Part shown: positions 1-6,344 of the stretch, one piece after another | Layout: every line of letters starts with the position of its first letter | How positions within the stretch are numbered: position 1 is the first letter of the stretch | NCBI GenBank assembly: GCA_965262315.1 | Contig: CBDHFJ010000022.1 | Span: 1 to 19,929, forward strand | From: JBCCFK01 sp965262315 | GTDB taxonomy: Bacteria; Actinomycetota; Acidimicrobiia; Acidimicrobiales; UBA8592 | Length of the DNA stretch: 19,929 nucleotides | Reading direction: 5' to 3' | The notes under the pieces: generated by a model | The model's input: the letters and a program-made list of their open reading frames with translations, nothing else | Told to the model about the DNA's origin: nothing | Databases searched by the model: none | Translations under genes and position numbers: made by a program

Positions 1-585
1 GCGGGTGCGGCGGGCGGCCTCGACCTCGGCCCGCCAATCGAGCGGAACGTAGAACGGGCTCTGGGACAGGGCCTGCTCGGGGGCATCGCCCTTGCGGCTC
101 CCGGCCACGTAGCAGGTGCTGACCGCGACCAGATGCGGGGTCGAGCCGAGGTCCTGCAGCGCCTGAACGAGGCGCACCGGACCCATCAGATTCACCTCGG
201 CGGCGCGGTCGAGCGGCTCGTCGAACGAGACGGCGGCAGCGCTGTGCACCACCACATCGCAGCTCGCGAGCAGCGCTCGGCCGGCATCGTCGAGCCCGAG
301 GCCGTCGATGGAGATGTCCGCTGCGACCGCGTGCACACGACGCCGGGTGAGGTCTGCGAACCCCTCCTTGCCATGGGTCTCGCGCAGTCGGTCGAAGGCG
401 TCGTTGCGCAGGATGTCGCGATCGACCCGACGGTCGGCGGTGCGACGACCGGGGCGCACGAGCAACACCAACTCGCAGTCGGGGACGCCGCGGAGGAGGC
501 GCTCGACAAGCGCGGTCCCGAGGAATCCGGTGGACCCCGTGATCGCGATGCGCCTGCCCGCGAGTGCCTGGGCGATGACCGACAT
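1..585 (-). CDS. Fatty acyl-CoA reductase-like extended SDR (N-terminal part)
   Basis: The frame is open for 195 codons from ATG 585 to the left edge, so the C-terminal part is missing. Residues 16-23 read TGSTGFLG, the glycine-rich NAD(P)-binding turn of extended SDRs. They are followed by RND-F, a conserved VVVHSAAAVSFDE stretch, a VNLMGP helix and STCYVAG near residue 160. This combination is typical of the NAD_binding_4 (male-sterility, fatty acyl-CoA or thioester reductase) family, which reduces acyl thioesters to aldehydes or alcohols. The YxxxK catalytic motif would lie beyond the edge. A purine-rich AAGGAGG is almost touching the ATG, which is an unusually short spacing. The gene is divergent from a TetR regulator and shares its operator region, so it is probably a target of that regulator. 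Family assignment is firm; the exact substrate is unknown. Confidence 0.82.
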   Translation of the reverse strand, partial: MSVIAQALAGRRIAITGSTGFLGTALVERLLRGVPDCELVLLVRPGRRTADRRVDRDILRNDAFDRLRETHGKEGFADLTRRRVHAVAADISIDGLGLDDAGRALLASCDVVVHSAAAVSFDEPLDRAAEVNLMGPVRLVQALQDLGSTPHLVAVSTCYVAGSRKGDAPEQALSQSPFYVPLDWRAEVEAARRTR

Positions 586-594
586 CCCTCCTTT

Positions 595-628
595 CTACCA
601 GTTGGTAGGCGGCGACTACCATCTTGGT
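595..628. promoter_or_regulatory. Two TetR-type operator palindromes between divergent genes
   Basis: Positions 595-608 read CTACCA-GT-TGGTAG, a perfect inverted repeat. A second, shorter one, ACCA-TCT-TGGT, lies at 618-628. They fill the 44-bp gap between the SDR start (585) and the TetR start (630). TetR repressors commonly bind such sites next to their own gene, so autoregulation and control of the SDR gene are likely. The TACCAT hexamer (617-622) could be the -10 element of the regulator, so binding there would block transcription. Confidence 0.6.
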
Positions 629-629
629 C

Positions 630-1214
630 GTGCGTACCGCCGACCGGATCCTCGACGCGGCCATGACGGCGTTCGGCGGCCGCGGCTTCGACGCCACCAG
701 CCTCGACGATCTGGCCGCCGAACTCGGCATCCGCAAACAGTCGATCCTGTACCACTATCCGTCCAAGGACGCCCTGCTCGACGCGGTGGTCGACCACGCG
801 GTCGGCGAGCTCACCGACGTCTTCTGGGCCGTCATCGACACCTCGGACAGCGGCTTCGACCGCGTCGACGCCATGGTGCGACGCGTCTTCCGACTGGCGA
901 TGCGCCGCCCCGAGCTGCTGGGCCTGCTCCGGGAGGTCACTCGCCTCGGGCCACCCGTGCTCAACCGGGCCACCGACGCGCTGGAGCCCCTGATCAAGGG
1001 CGCCACCGAGTGGCTGGCGGACGAGATGCGAGCAGGAAGGGTACGGGAGTCGGACCCCCAGCTGCTCGCGTTCTCCGTCTACTCCACCGTCATGGGCGTG
1101 GCCACCGAGATCGAGGTCCTGCGCGCCGTGGGCCTGGAGCCGACGCTGCGCCAGACCGTGCGACGTCGCCAGGAACTGCTGCGCTTTCTTCGGTCGGCGC
1201 TCCAGCCGGCCTGA
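630..1214 (+). CDS. TetR/AcrR family transcriptional regulator
   Basis: This is a 194-residue protein with a TetR N-terminal helix-turn-helix: RILDAAMTAFGGRGFDATS, then LDDLAAELGIRKQSILYHYPSKDALLDAV, which carries the recognition helix and the diagnostic YHY-PSKDAL signature. The C-terminal ligand and dimerisation part (from about residue 55) is variable, so the inducer cannot be predicted. I prefer GTG 630 over TTG 624 because a TACCAT -10-like hexamer ends 7 nt before it, which fits a leaderless transcript, and because TTG 624 lies inside the second palindrome. The gene is divergent from an acyl-CoA-reductase-like gene with palindromic operators between, so it probably represses itself and that gene. 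Its stop lies 3 bp from the convergent stop of the next gene. Confidence 0.88.
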   Translation: MRTADRILDAAMTAFGGRGFDATSLDDLAAELGIRKQSILYHYPSKDALLDAVVDHAVGELTDVFWAVIDTSDSGFDRVDAMVRRVFRLAMRRPELLGLLREVTRLGPPVLNRATDALEPLIKGATEWLADEMRAGRVRESDPQLLAFSVYSTVMGVATEIEVLRAVGLEPTLRQTVRRRQELLRFLRSALQPA

Positions 1215-1217
1215 CCC

Positions 1218-1856
1218 TCAGCCGGATCGCTCCCGGAGCGTTGCGACGCCATCGCCGCTGAGTTCGTCGTGGGTGTCGCGGCCGGCCACGGCCATGATGA
1301 GCGCTTCGCCAGGACCTTCCACCGGCGGACCCGAGCCGTGCTCCCACTCCGTGTCCGTGGCCACGAGATGCAGGCCATCGACCAGGCCGGGGGTCACCAC
1401 CGCCTTGGCCTGCTTGTGCGTGGTCATCCACGTGAGGACGTCGCCGATCACGTTGGGCTCCAGGTCGGTGCCGAGCCCGAGCGGACGGCGAATGTCCTGC
1501 AGATGGACCGTCACGTCGGTGAGGGTCATCTCGGGAGGGAAGGACTTGAACGTGTTCTCCTTCTCGGCACGGTCGCGCAGCATCGACGCGATCTCGGCGC
1601 CGGAGTACTGGTCGGCGAGTTCGCGGGCCAGCCGATCTGCCGCCGTGTCGTAGTCGAACCTCGACCGGACCATGGCACCGAGGAAGCGTCGTGACGGGAC
1701 CCCGACGTGGGTGAACATCAGCAGATGGGCCGCCACCTGATGGTTCGTCCAATGGCCACAGAGCGAGCGCGCACCGAGCTGATCCTCGGACAGACCCTCG
1801 ACCACGTCCGCCATCCGTCGCCGGGCCTCACCCACGAGTGGCCAACCGCGCTTCAT
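1218..1856 (-). CDS. Maleylpyruvate isomerase-family mycothiol-dependent enzyme (DinB superfamily)
   Basis: This is a 212-residue protein of the MDMPI_N / DinB four-helix-bundle type (TIGR03083-like). Residues 34-45 (GHWTNHQVAAHL) hold the first conserved metal-binding histidine, His44. Residues 115-127 (VTVHLQDIRRPLG) hold His118 and the HxxDIRRPLG block that is the best fingerprint of the family. Members use mycothiol, the actinobacterial low-molecular-weight thiol, in isomerase or transferase reactions, or are of unknown substrate. The start has a GGGGGAAG Shine-Dalgarno sequence just upstream. It is the last of four genes on this strand, 68 bp after the SOS-box gene, so it could be cotranscribed with that gene. 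Family is well supported; the reaction is not. Confidence 0.82.
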   Translation of the reverse strand: MKRGWPLVGEARRRMADVVEGLSEDQLGARSLCGHWTNHQVAAHLLMFTHVGVPSRRFLGAMVRSRFDYDTAADRLARELADQYSGAEIASMLRDRAEKENTFKSFPPEMTLTDVTVHLQDIRRPLGLGTDLEPNVIGDVLTWMTTHKQAKAVVTPGLVDGLHLVATDTEWEHGSGPPVEGPGEALIMAVAGRDTHDELSGDGVATLRERSG

Positions 1857-1924
1857 GATCTTCCCCCTGCCTGTCGCGCCCCTGCCGGGACCCTACCCGC
1901 GACGGCCCCGATGGTGCCCGGGGG

Positions 1925-2146
1925 TCAGCCGATCCAACCGGAGGGGTGGCGGTTGGGGCCGCCGCCGTCGGTCTCGTCGAGCAGCGACCGCAGGCCACCC
2001 TCGAGCCGCGTCACCCGGCGGCTCACGCTCTGGAGACGGCCGAGCAACTGGAGGGTCGTCTCCCGGTCGAGCGCCTGCTCACCGGGCCGCAGCATGGCCA
2101 CGCTGCGGCGCAGCTGTTCGATCTCGTGCTCCAGGTGCAGATCCAT
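1925..2146 (-). CDS. Small coiled-coil protein of unknown function, LexA-box controlled
   Basis: This 73-residue protein is predicted from ATG 2146. Residues 1-57 are charged and leucine-rich with heptad-like spacing (LEHEIEQLRRSVAML, then LLGRLQSVSRRVTRLEGGL), which suggests one or two coiled-coil helices. The tail (about 58-73) is Gly/Pro/Asn-rich. There is no signal peptide or membrane segment. The frame stays open upstream inside the previous gene, but that part has shadow-like composition. The ATG chosen lies 7 nt after a GATACT -10-like hexamer, as for a leaderless mRNA. A perfect SOS box covers the promoter, so the gene should be DNA-damage inducible. I recognise no family. It does not look like known actinobacterial SOS division inhibitors (ChiZ, DivS), which are membrane proteins. 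Confidence 0.6.
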   Translation of the reverse strand: MDLHLEHEIEQLRRSVAMLRPGEQALDRETTLQLLGRLQSVSRRVTRLEGGLRSLLDETDGGGPNRHPSGWIG

Positions 2147-2150
2147 GCCG

Positions 2151-2180
2151 CACAGTATCGAACACCTGTTCGATACTGTG
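2151..2180. promoter_or_regulatory. LexA-binding SOS box within a perfect 30-bp palindrome
   Basis: Two perfect 14-bp arms, CACAGTATCGAACA and TGTTCGATACTGTG, flank a CC centre. The core at 2158-2173 is TCGAAC-ACCT-GTTCGA, an exact match to the known mycobacterial/actinobacterial LexA consensus TCGAAC-N4-GTTCGA. It ends 4 bp before the ATG of the small coiled-coil gene on the minus strand and overlaps its promoter hexamers. There is no T-run on either side, so it is not a terminator. Confidence 0.8.
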
Positions 2181-2183
2181 CAA
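2154..2183 (-). promoter_or_regulatory. Promoter of the SOS-box gene
   Basis: On the minus strand TTGCAC (2183-2178), an 18-bp spacer and GATACT (2159-2154) form a credible -35/-10 pair. The -10 hexamer ends 7 nt before ATG 2146, so transcription would begin at or beside the start codon. The LexA palindrome covers spacer and hexamers, which is the ideal place for repression. Confidence 0.5.
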
Positions 2184-2186
2184 GGG

Positions 2187-2813
2187 TCAATCCACGCGCT
2201 CGAAGAGGTAGGCGAACGCCGACTTCGTGTAGGCCACGCCGCGACCGGAGGCTCGGATCTCGTCAGCGGTGACCGGGGTCGGGCGCTTGGGGACGAGGTA
2301 CTGGTCGAGTCCGTCGGAACGAACGACGTAGCCACTGCGGCGCGACTGGACCACGGCCACCAGCCGGTATCGGTCGTCCACGGCCGCCAGGGCGACGTCA
2401 CCATGGCTCGGGTTGGCCAGCAGGTGACCACCGGCTGCGAGGTAGCGGCTGCAGTGATCGAGCGCCGGCCCGGTGTAGAGCGAGATCAGCAGGTCGAAGG
2501 CGCCATCCGGCAACGGCAGCGGCTCTCGGTAGTCGGCGGCGATGAACCGCACCTCGTGGGCGTCGGGGTCGGCGCCGTGGTCGACCAGCAGCTCGGCCAC
2601 GCCTGCAGCGTCCGCGAAGAACCGTTCGGCGCGCCGGTCCATGTCCACATAGGTCACCGACGGCCACACGAACGAGGGCGCCAGGTCCACGTAGGACCCC
2701 GGATACAACACGTGCGACGCGGCGACGGCCTCGGCCACGGCGCCGAACAGCCGATGCCGGTCGCCCTCGTGGCGGTCCTGTCGGGCCCACAGCGCTCGGG
2801 TCCTGGGCTCCAC
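2187..2813 (-). CDS. Class I SAM-methyltransferase-like protein, function unknown
   Basis: From GTG 2813 this is a 208-residue protein starting 5 bp after the ddl stop, which implies translational coupling; an in-frame extension to 2924 would overlap ddl deeply and reads like shadow. The fold order suggests a Rossmann methyltransferase: a first strand and turn YPGSYVDLAPS (37-47), an acidic second strand VTYVDMD (53-59), ADYREPLPLPDGAFDLLISLYTG in the middle, and a GGHLLAN strand as in motif post-I/IV. The canonical GxGxG loop is replaced by YPGS, so SAM binding is not assured. The VKPKR-like C-terminal half is unrecognised. It may act with Ddl or merely share its transcript. Its stop overlaps the region of the downstream SOS promoter. 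Confidence 0.65.
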   Translation of the reverse strand: MEPRTRALWARQDRHEGDRHRLFGAVAEAVAASHVLYPGSYVDLAPSFVWPSVTYVDMDRRAERFFADAAGVAELLVDHGADPDAHEVRFIAADYREPLPLPDGAFDLLISLYTGPALDHCSRYLAAGGHLLANPSHGDVALAAVDDRYRLVAVVQSRRSGYVVRSDGLDQYLVPKRPTPVTADEIRASGRGVAYTKSAFAYLFERVD

Positions 2814-2818
2814 GGCGG

Positions 2819-3904
2819 TCAGTGATCGGTTCGACGATGGGAGTTGCGGCGGCGGTGACGTTCGACGGCCAGCTCGACCAGGCGGTCGATCAGCTCGGGA
2901 TACTCGAGCCCCGATGCGGCCCACATCTTCGGGTACATCGAGATCGGGGTGAATCCCGGCATCGTGTTCAGCTCGTTGACCAGCCAGCCGCGGCCGTCGG
3001 GCTCGTAGAAGAAGTCGGCACGGGCCAGGCCTTCACATCGCAGCGCCAGGAACGCCCGGCGGGCGATCGCCTGCATCTCGGCCAGCTCGGCATCGTCGAG
3101 CGGAGCCGGGATCAACAGCTCGGCGCCGTCGTCGTACTTGTCCTCGTAGTCGTAGAAGTCGGCGCCCGGCAGGATCTCGCCCGCCACCGACACGACCGGG
3201 TCTCGGTTGCCGAGGACCGAGCACTCGATCTCACGACCGTCGATGCCCTCCTCGACCACCAGCCACTCGTCATAGCTCGCCGCGAGGTCGAGGGCCGCCG
3301 TCAGCTGCGCTGCGTCGTCGGCCTTCGACACCCCGACCGACGAGCCCATGTTCGCCGGCTTCGCGAAGATCGGGAACCCCAGCTCGGCCGCCAACTCGGC
3401 CTCGAGCGCAGACGATCGCTGGTCGACGTGGAAGCCTCGCCAGCGGGCCTGGGCGATGCCGTACAGGTCCAGCATCTCCTTGGCCTTGATCTTGTCCATC
3501 GACAGGGCCGAGCCCAGCACGCCGCTCCCCACGTAGGGCACGTTCAACAGCTCGAGCAGGCCCTGCATCGTGCCGTCCTCGCCCTGGGGGCCGTGCAGCA
3601 CGGGGAACACCACGGGCACGTCGTCGACGGGTCCTGCGAGGACTGGCATGGGGTCGACGGCGGGCCCGATGGCCTTCAGCCGCTCGGGCAGCGCAGCCGC
3701 GCCCTGTTCCAGGGCCGCGACGGCATCAACGGCTCGCACCCATTCACCGTCTCGTGAGATCCCGATCGGCTCGACCGCGTACCTGGCCGGGTCGATGGCC
3801 GCGAGGACGTGTCGAGCTGACGTGCACGACACGTCGTGCTCGGCGGACTGGCCGCCGAACAGCACGATCAGGCGACGACGGGATGCGGGCTCGTCCTGGG
3901 GCAC
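2819..3904 (-). CDS. ddl: D-alanine--D-alanine ligase
   Basis: ATP-dependent ligase that joins two D-alanines in the cytoplasm for the peptidoglycan stem peptide. It shows the N-terminal FGGQSAEHDVS block with the catalytic Glu, the HGPQGEDGTMQG substrate loop, an ATP-grasp core (MDKIKAKEML, IFAKPANMGSSVGVSK, EIECSVLGN), YDYEDKY on the omega loop, and NELNTMPGFTPISMYPKMW at the metal/ATP site near the C-terminus. All expected motifs are present. From GTG 3904 it has 361 residues, matching the usual N-terminal length, and a TACCGT hexamer ends 6 nt upstream, as for a leaderless start. GTG 3931 (370 aa) is the alternative. It is first in a minus-strand cluster, with a methyltransferase-like gene 5 bp downstream. 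Unusual inverted repeats lie directly upstream. Confidence 0.93.
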   Translation of the reverse strand: MPQDEPASRRRLIVLFGGQSAEHDVSCTSARHVLAAIDPARYAVEPIGISRDGEWVRAVDAVAALEQGAAALPERLKAIGPAVDPMPVLAGPVDDVPVVFPVLHGPQGEDGTMQGLLELLNVPYVGSGVLGSALSMDKIKAKEMLDLYGIAQARWRGFHVDQRSSALEAELAAELGFPIFAKPANMGSSVGVSKADDAAQLTAALDLAASYDEWLVVEEGIDGREIECSVLGNRDPVVSVAGEILPGADFYDYEDKYDDGAELLIPAPLDDAELAEMQAIARRAFLALRCEGLARADFFYEPDGRGWLVNELNTMPGFTPISMYPKMWAASGLEYPELIDRLVELAVERHRRRNSHRRTDH

Positions 3905-3943
3905 GTCGCGACGGTACTTCGCCCAAGCCACCAGGCTGCGCCA

Positions 3944-3966
3944 CGACCACGGTGGTCGGCCGACCA
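3944..3966. repeat. Two overlapping palindromes upstream of ddl
   Basis: CGACCAC-G-GTGGTCG (3944-3958) and the perfect 14-mer TGGTCGGCCGACCA (3953-3966) share the segment TGGTCG. As RNA the two hairpins are mutually exclusive; as DNA they could be adjacent operator sites. They lie 40-62 bp before GTG 3904 of ddl. Confidence 0.5.
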
Positions 3967-3969
3967 GTC

Positions 3970-4021
3970 CGTTCTGCCAGCGTCATCGCGTGCGATGGCG
4001 TGACACCACGCTGGCAGAACG
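3970..4021. repeat. Nested inverted repeat between ddl and hppA
   Basis: Perfect 14-bp outer arms, CGTTCTGCCAGCGT (3970-3983) and ACGCTGGCAGAACG (4008-4021), enclose a second hairpin CATCGC-GT-GCGATG (3984-3997). The inner hairpin stacks directly on the left arm and leaves a 10-nt bulge GCGTGACACC on the right. The inner helix could instead extend through 3980-4001 with G-T pairs at the cost of the outer stem. It could be a structured ddl leader, a protein-binding site or one copy of a dispersed palindromic element. I cannot tell which from one window. Confidence 0.6.
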
Positions 4022-4037
4022 AGCGGCGCGGGCGACG

Positions 4038-4071
4038 AAAACGGCGAAGGCCCCGCCCGGAGGCGGGGCCT
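4038..4071 (-). terminator. Intrinsic-type terminator of hppA
   Basis: AGGCCCCGCC (4048-4057), loop CGGA and GGCGGGGCCT (4062-4071) form a perfect 10-bp GC stem 23 bp after the hppA stop. On the minus strand a TTTT run (4041-4038) follows after 6 nt. The T-run is short and offset, so termination may be imperfect, and read-through into ddl is possible. Confidence 0.7.
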
Positions 4072-4094
4072 GTTCGCTCGATCGCCGCGTCGGC

Positions 4095-6188
4095 CTAGAC
4101 GAACGCGCCGGCGAACACCAGCGAGACGATCGTCATGACCTTGAGCAGGATGTTCATGGCCGGGCCCGAGGTGTCCTTGAACGGGTCGCCCACGGTGTCA
4201 CCGACGACGGCGGCCTTGTGGGGCTCGGAGCCCTTGCCGCCGTGGTTGCCCTGCTCGATGTACTTCTTGGCGTTGTCCCATGCGCCGCCCGCGTTGGCCA
4301 TGAAGATGGCCAGAGCGAAGCCGGTCACGAGCGCACCGGCGAGCAGACCGCCGAGGGCGTCCTCGTCGATGAAACCGACGACCAGCGGAACCACGATGGC
4401 CAGGGCGCCGGGCAGGATCATCTCGCGCAGCGACGCTGCGGTGGAGATCTCGACGCACTTGGCGGAATCGGGGACCACGCCCGCCTTGCCCTCACGCAGG
4501 CCGGGAATCTCGCGGAACTGGCGGCGGACCTCTTCGATCATCGCCTGGGCCGCACGACCGACCGCATCGATGGTGAGCGCCGCGAACAGGAAGGGCAGGC
4601 CGGCGCCGATGAACAGGCCGATGAACACGTCGACCTCACCGACGTTGAGATTCAGGTCGCCGCCTTCCTGCACGATGGCGAACTCGAAGCTCTTGAACAG
4701 CGCCAGGGCGGTCAGTGCCGCGGAGCCGACGGCGAAGCCCTTGGCGATCGCTGCAGTGGTGTTGCCCAACGAGTCGAGGGCGTCGGTGACCTCGCGAACC
4801 GACGGATCGAGCTCGGCCATCTCGGCGATGCCGCCGGCATTGTCGGCGATCGGCCCATAGGCGTCGACCGAGACGACGACACCGGTGGTCGCCAGCATGC
4901 CGATGGCGGCGACGGCGATGCCGTAGATACCGCCACCGTCGCCCAGCGTCTGCTCGCCGCCCCAATAGGCCACGCCGACGCCGACGAGGATCAGGCCGAC
5001 CGAGGCCGCCACCGAGACCATGCCGGTGCTGATACCACCGAGGACGGTCGTCGCCGGACCGGTCTCGGACTGCCTTGCGATCTTCTTCACCGGGCCGAAG
5101 TGGTCCGAGGTGTAGTACTCGGCCGACTTGCCGAGGGCCCAGCCGACGACGAGACCGCCGATGACGGAGATGGCGAGGCCGATCGGGCTGCCGTCGGCCG
5201 CGTCGGCGATGTCGCCGAACATCCAGAAGGCCACGATCAGCGTGCCGACGATGGTGATGCCCATGGCCACGTTGGTGCCCATGTGGAGCGCACGGCTCAG
5301 CGCCCGGGAGTCGGTGCTGTCACCGGAGCGGACGAAGAAGGAACCGATGATCGAGGCGACCATACCGACGAAGGCGATGGCCATCGGGAAGGTCAGCAAC
5401 TCGACGATGCCCTCTTCGCCGGCGCGCTCTGCAGCGAGGCCGCCACCGAATGAGAAGGCGGTCAGCGCGACCGGAGCGATGATCGAACCGGCGTAGGACT
5501 CGAACAGGTCCGCGCCCATGCCGGCCACGTCACCGACGTTGTCACCGACGTTGTCGGCGATGGTGGCGGGGTTGCGAGGATCGTCCTCGGGGATCCCGGC
5601 CTCGACCTTGCCGACCAGGTCGGCACCGACGTCGGCGGCCTTGGTGTAGATGCCGCCACCGACACGGGAGAAGAGTGCGATGGACGAGGCGCCCAGACCG
5701 AAGGCGGTCACGATGTTGAAGGCGTCGTCGACCTCGAGCCACTCGACGAACAGCAGATAGGTGAACATGAGACCGAGCAGCGCCAGACCGGCGACCGCGA
5801 AGCCCATGACCGCACCGCCACGGAAGGCCACCGGAAGCGCCTTCGACGGTCCGTCCTTGGCCGCCTCTGTGGTCCGGGCGTTGGCCATGGTGGCCACCGT
5901 CATGCCCGCGTAGCCGGCGCCCGCCGACAGGACCGCGCCCAACAGATACGCGATCGGGGCCAGGGGGTCGATCACGATGGCCAGCAGGACCATCATCACC
6001 ACGACGAAACCGGCGACCCAGGTGTACTCGGCCTTGAGGAAGGCACGAGCACCTTTCTGGATCTCGTTCATGAGGAAGACCATGCGGTCGTCGCCCGCGG
6101 GAGCCGCCTCCACCAGCTTGTAGTAGTAGGCAGCCAGACCCAGCGCTGCGACCGCGCTGATCAGGGCCAGATACGGAATTGCTTCCAC
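4095..6188 (-). CDS. hppA: Membrane-bound ion-pumping pyrophosphatase, potassium-dependent type
   Basis: Integral-membrane protein of 697 residues that hydrolyses cytoplasmic pyrophosphate and pumps H+ or Na+ outward. Signature GGGIYTKAADVGADLVGKVE begins at residue 177 and is followed by EDDPRNPATIADNVGDNVGD and GADLFESYAG, the Mg-PPi-binding aspartate clusters; a second aspartate cluster (GDTVGDPFKDTSGPAMNIL) is near the C-terminus. About 16 hydrophobic segments are expected for the family. Residue 479 in GNTTAA is Ala; the potassium-independent branch has Lys there, so this enzyme is probably activated by K+. I cannot decide between H+ and Na+ as the pumped ion. GTG start with GAGGAGA 7 nt upstream. 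It is divergent from the folate gene and close to the potassium uptake operon. Confidence 0.96.
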   Translation of the reverse strand: MEAIPYLALISAVAALGLAAYYYKLVEAAPAGDDRMVFLMNEIQKGARAFLKAEYTWVAGFVVVMMVLLAIVIDPLAPIAYLLGAVLSAGAGYAGMTVATMANARTTEAAKDGPSKALPVAFRGGAVMGFAVAGLALLGLMFTYLLFVEWLEVDDAFNIVTAFGLGASSIALFSRVGGGIYTKAADVGADLVGKVEAGIPEDDPRNPATIADNVGDNVGDVAGMGADLFESYAGSIIAPVALTAFSFGGGLAAERAGEEGIVELLTFPMAIAFVGMVASIIGSFFVRSGDSTDSRALSRALHMGTNVAMGITIVGTLIVAFWMFGDIADAADGSPIGLAISVIGGLVVGWALGKSAEYYTSDHFGPVKKIARQSETGPATTVLGGISTGMVSVAASVGLILVGVGVAYWGGEQTLGDGGGIYGIAVAAIGMLATTGVVVSVDAYGPIADNAGGIAEMAELDPSVREVTDALDSLGNTTAAIAKGFAVGSAALTALALFKSFEFAIVQEGGDLNLNVGEVDVFIGLFIGAGLPFLFAALTIDAVGRAAQAMIEEVRRQFREIPGLREGKAGVVPDSAKCVEISTAASLREMILPGALAIVVPLVVGFIDEDALGGLLAGALVTGFALAIFMANAGGAWDNAKKYIEQGNHGGKGSEPHKAAVVGDTVGDPFKDTSGPAMNILLKVMTIVSLVFAGAFV

Positions 6189-6195
6189 TGTCGTT

Positions 6196-6203
6196 ATCTC
6201 CTC
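6196..6203 (-). promoter_or_regulatory. Shine-Dalgarno site of hppA
   Basis: GAGGAGAT on the minus strand lies 7 nt before GTG 6188 and decides this start. Confidence 0.7.
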
Positions 6204-6227
6204 GTTGAGCGCACGAACGGCCGGGAA

Positions 6228-6257
6228 AACCTACTGAGGCCGGGCATGCCGAACCAA
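6228..6257 (-). promoter_or_regulatory. Predicted hppA promoter
   Basis: On the minus strand TTGGTT, an 18-bp spacer and TAGGTT (6233-6228) resemble -35/-10 hexamers. The start would be near 6221, giving a leader of about 33 nt that includes the Shine-Dalgarno site. The -10 region GTAGGTTTTCCC has a near copy in the opposite orientation at 6330-6341. Confidence 0.4.
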
Positions 6258-6329
6258 CCCGTCGGCTGGCGCTGGACCAGCGACGATTCTGTCACGGCGG
6301 CCTGCACCGGTCAGCGATCCTGCGGCAAG

Positions 6330-6341
6330 GTAGGTTTCCCC
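6330..6341 (+). promoter_or_regulatory. -10-like element of the folate gene
   Basis: GTAGGTTTCCCC contains TAGGTT (6331-6336), 8 nt before ATG 6345. It mirrors GTAGGTTTTCCC on the other strand at 6234-6223 upstream of hppA. No convincing -35 hexamer is seen. The arrangement suggests leaderless transcription. Confidence 0.35.
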
Positions 6342-6344
6342 TCG

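Noticed and set aside
2151..2180. The 30-bp palindrome as a transcription terminator of the methyltransferase-like gene
   Set aside because: No T-run follows on either strand, and the core is an exact LexA box placed on a promoter.
2187..2924. The longer version of the methyltransferase-like gene starting at 2924
   Set aside because: It would overlap ddl by more than 100 bp with Arg/Pro-rich shadow sequence; GTG 2813 directly after the ddl stop fits better.
3570..5453. A 627-codon plus-strand open frame opposite ddl and hppA
   Set aside because: It lies antisense to two well-conserved genes, has His/Asp/Arg/Gly-rich shadow composition and no recognisable domain. GC-rich third positions remove stops on the opposite strand.
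5529..5552. 12-bp tandem repeat GTCACCGACGTT
   Set aside because: It encodes the conserved DNVGDNVGD metal-binding motif of membrane pyrophosphatases, so protein constraint explains it.
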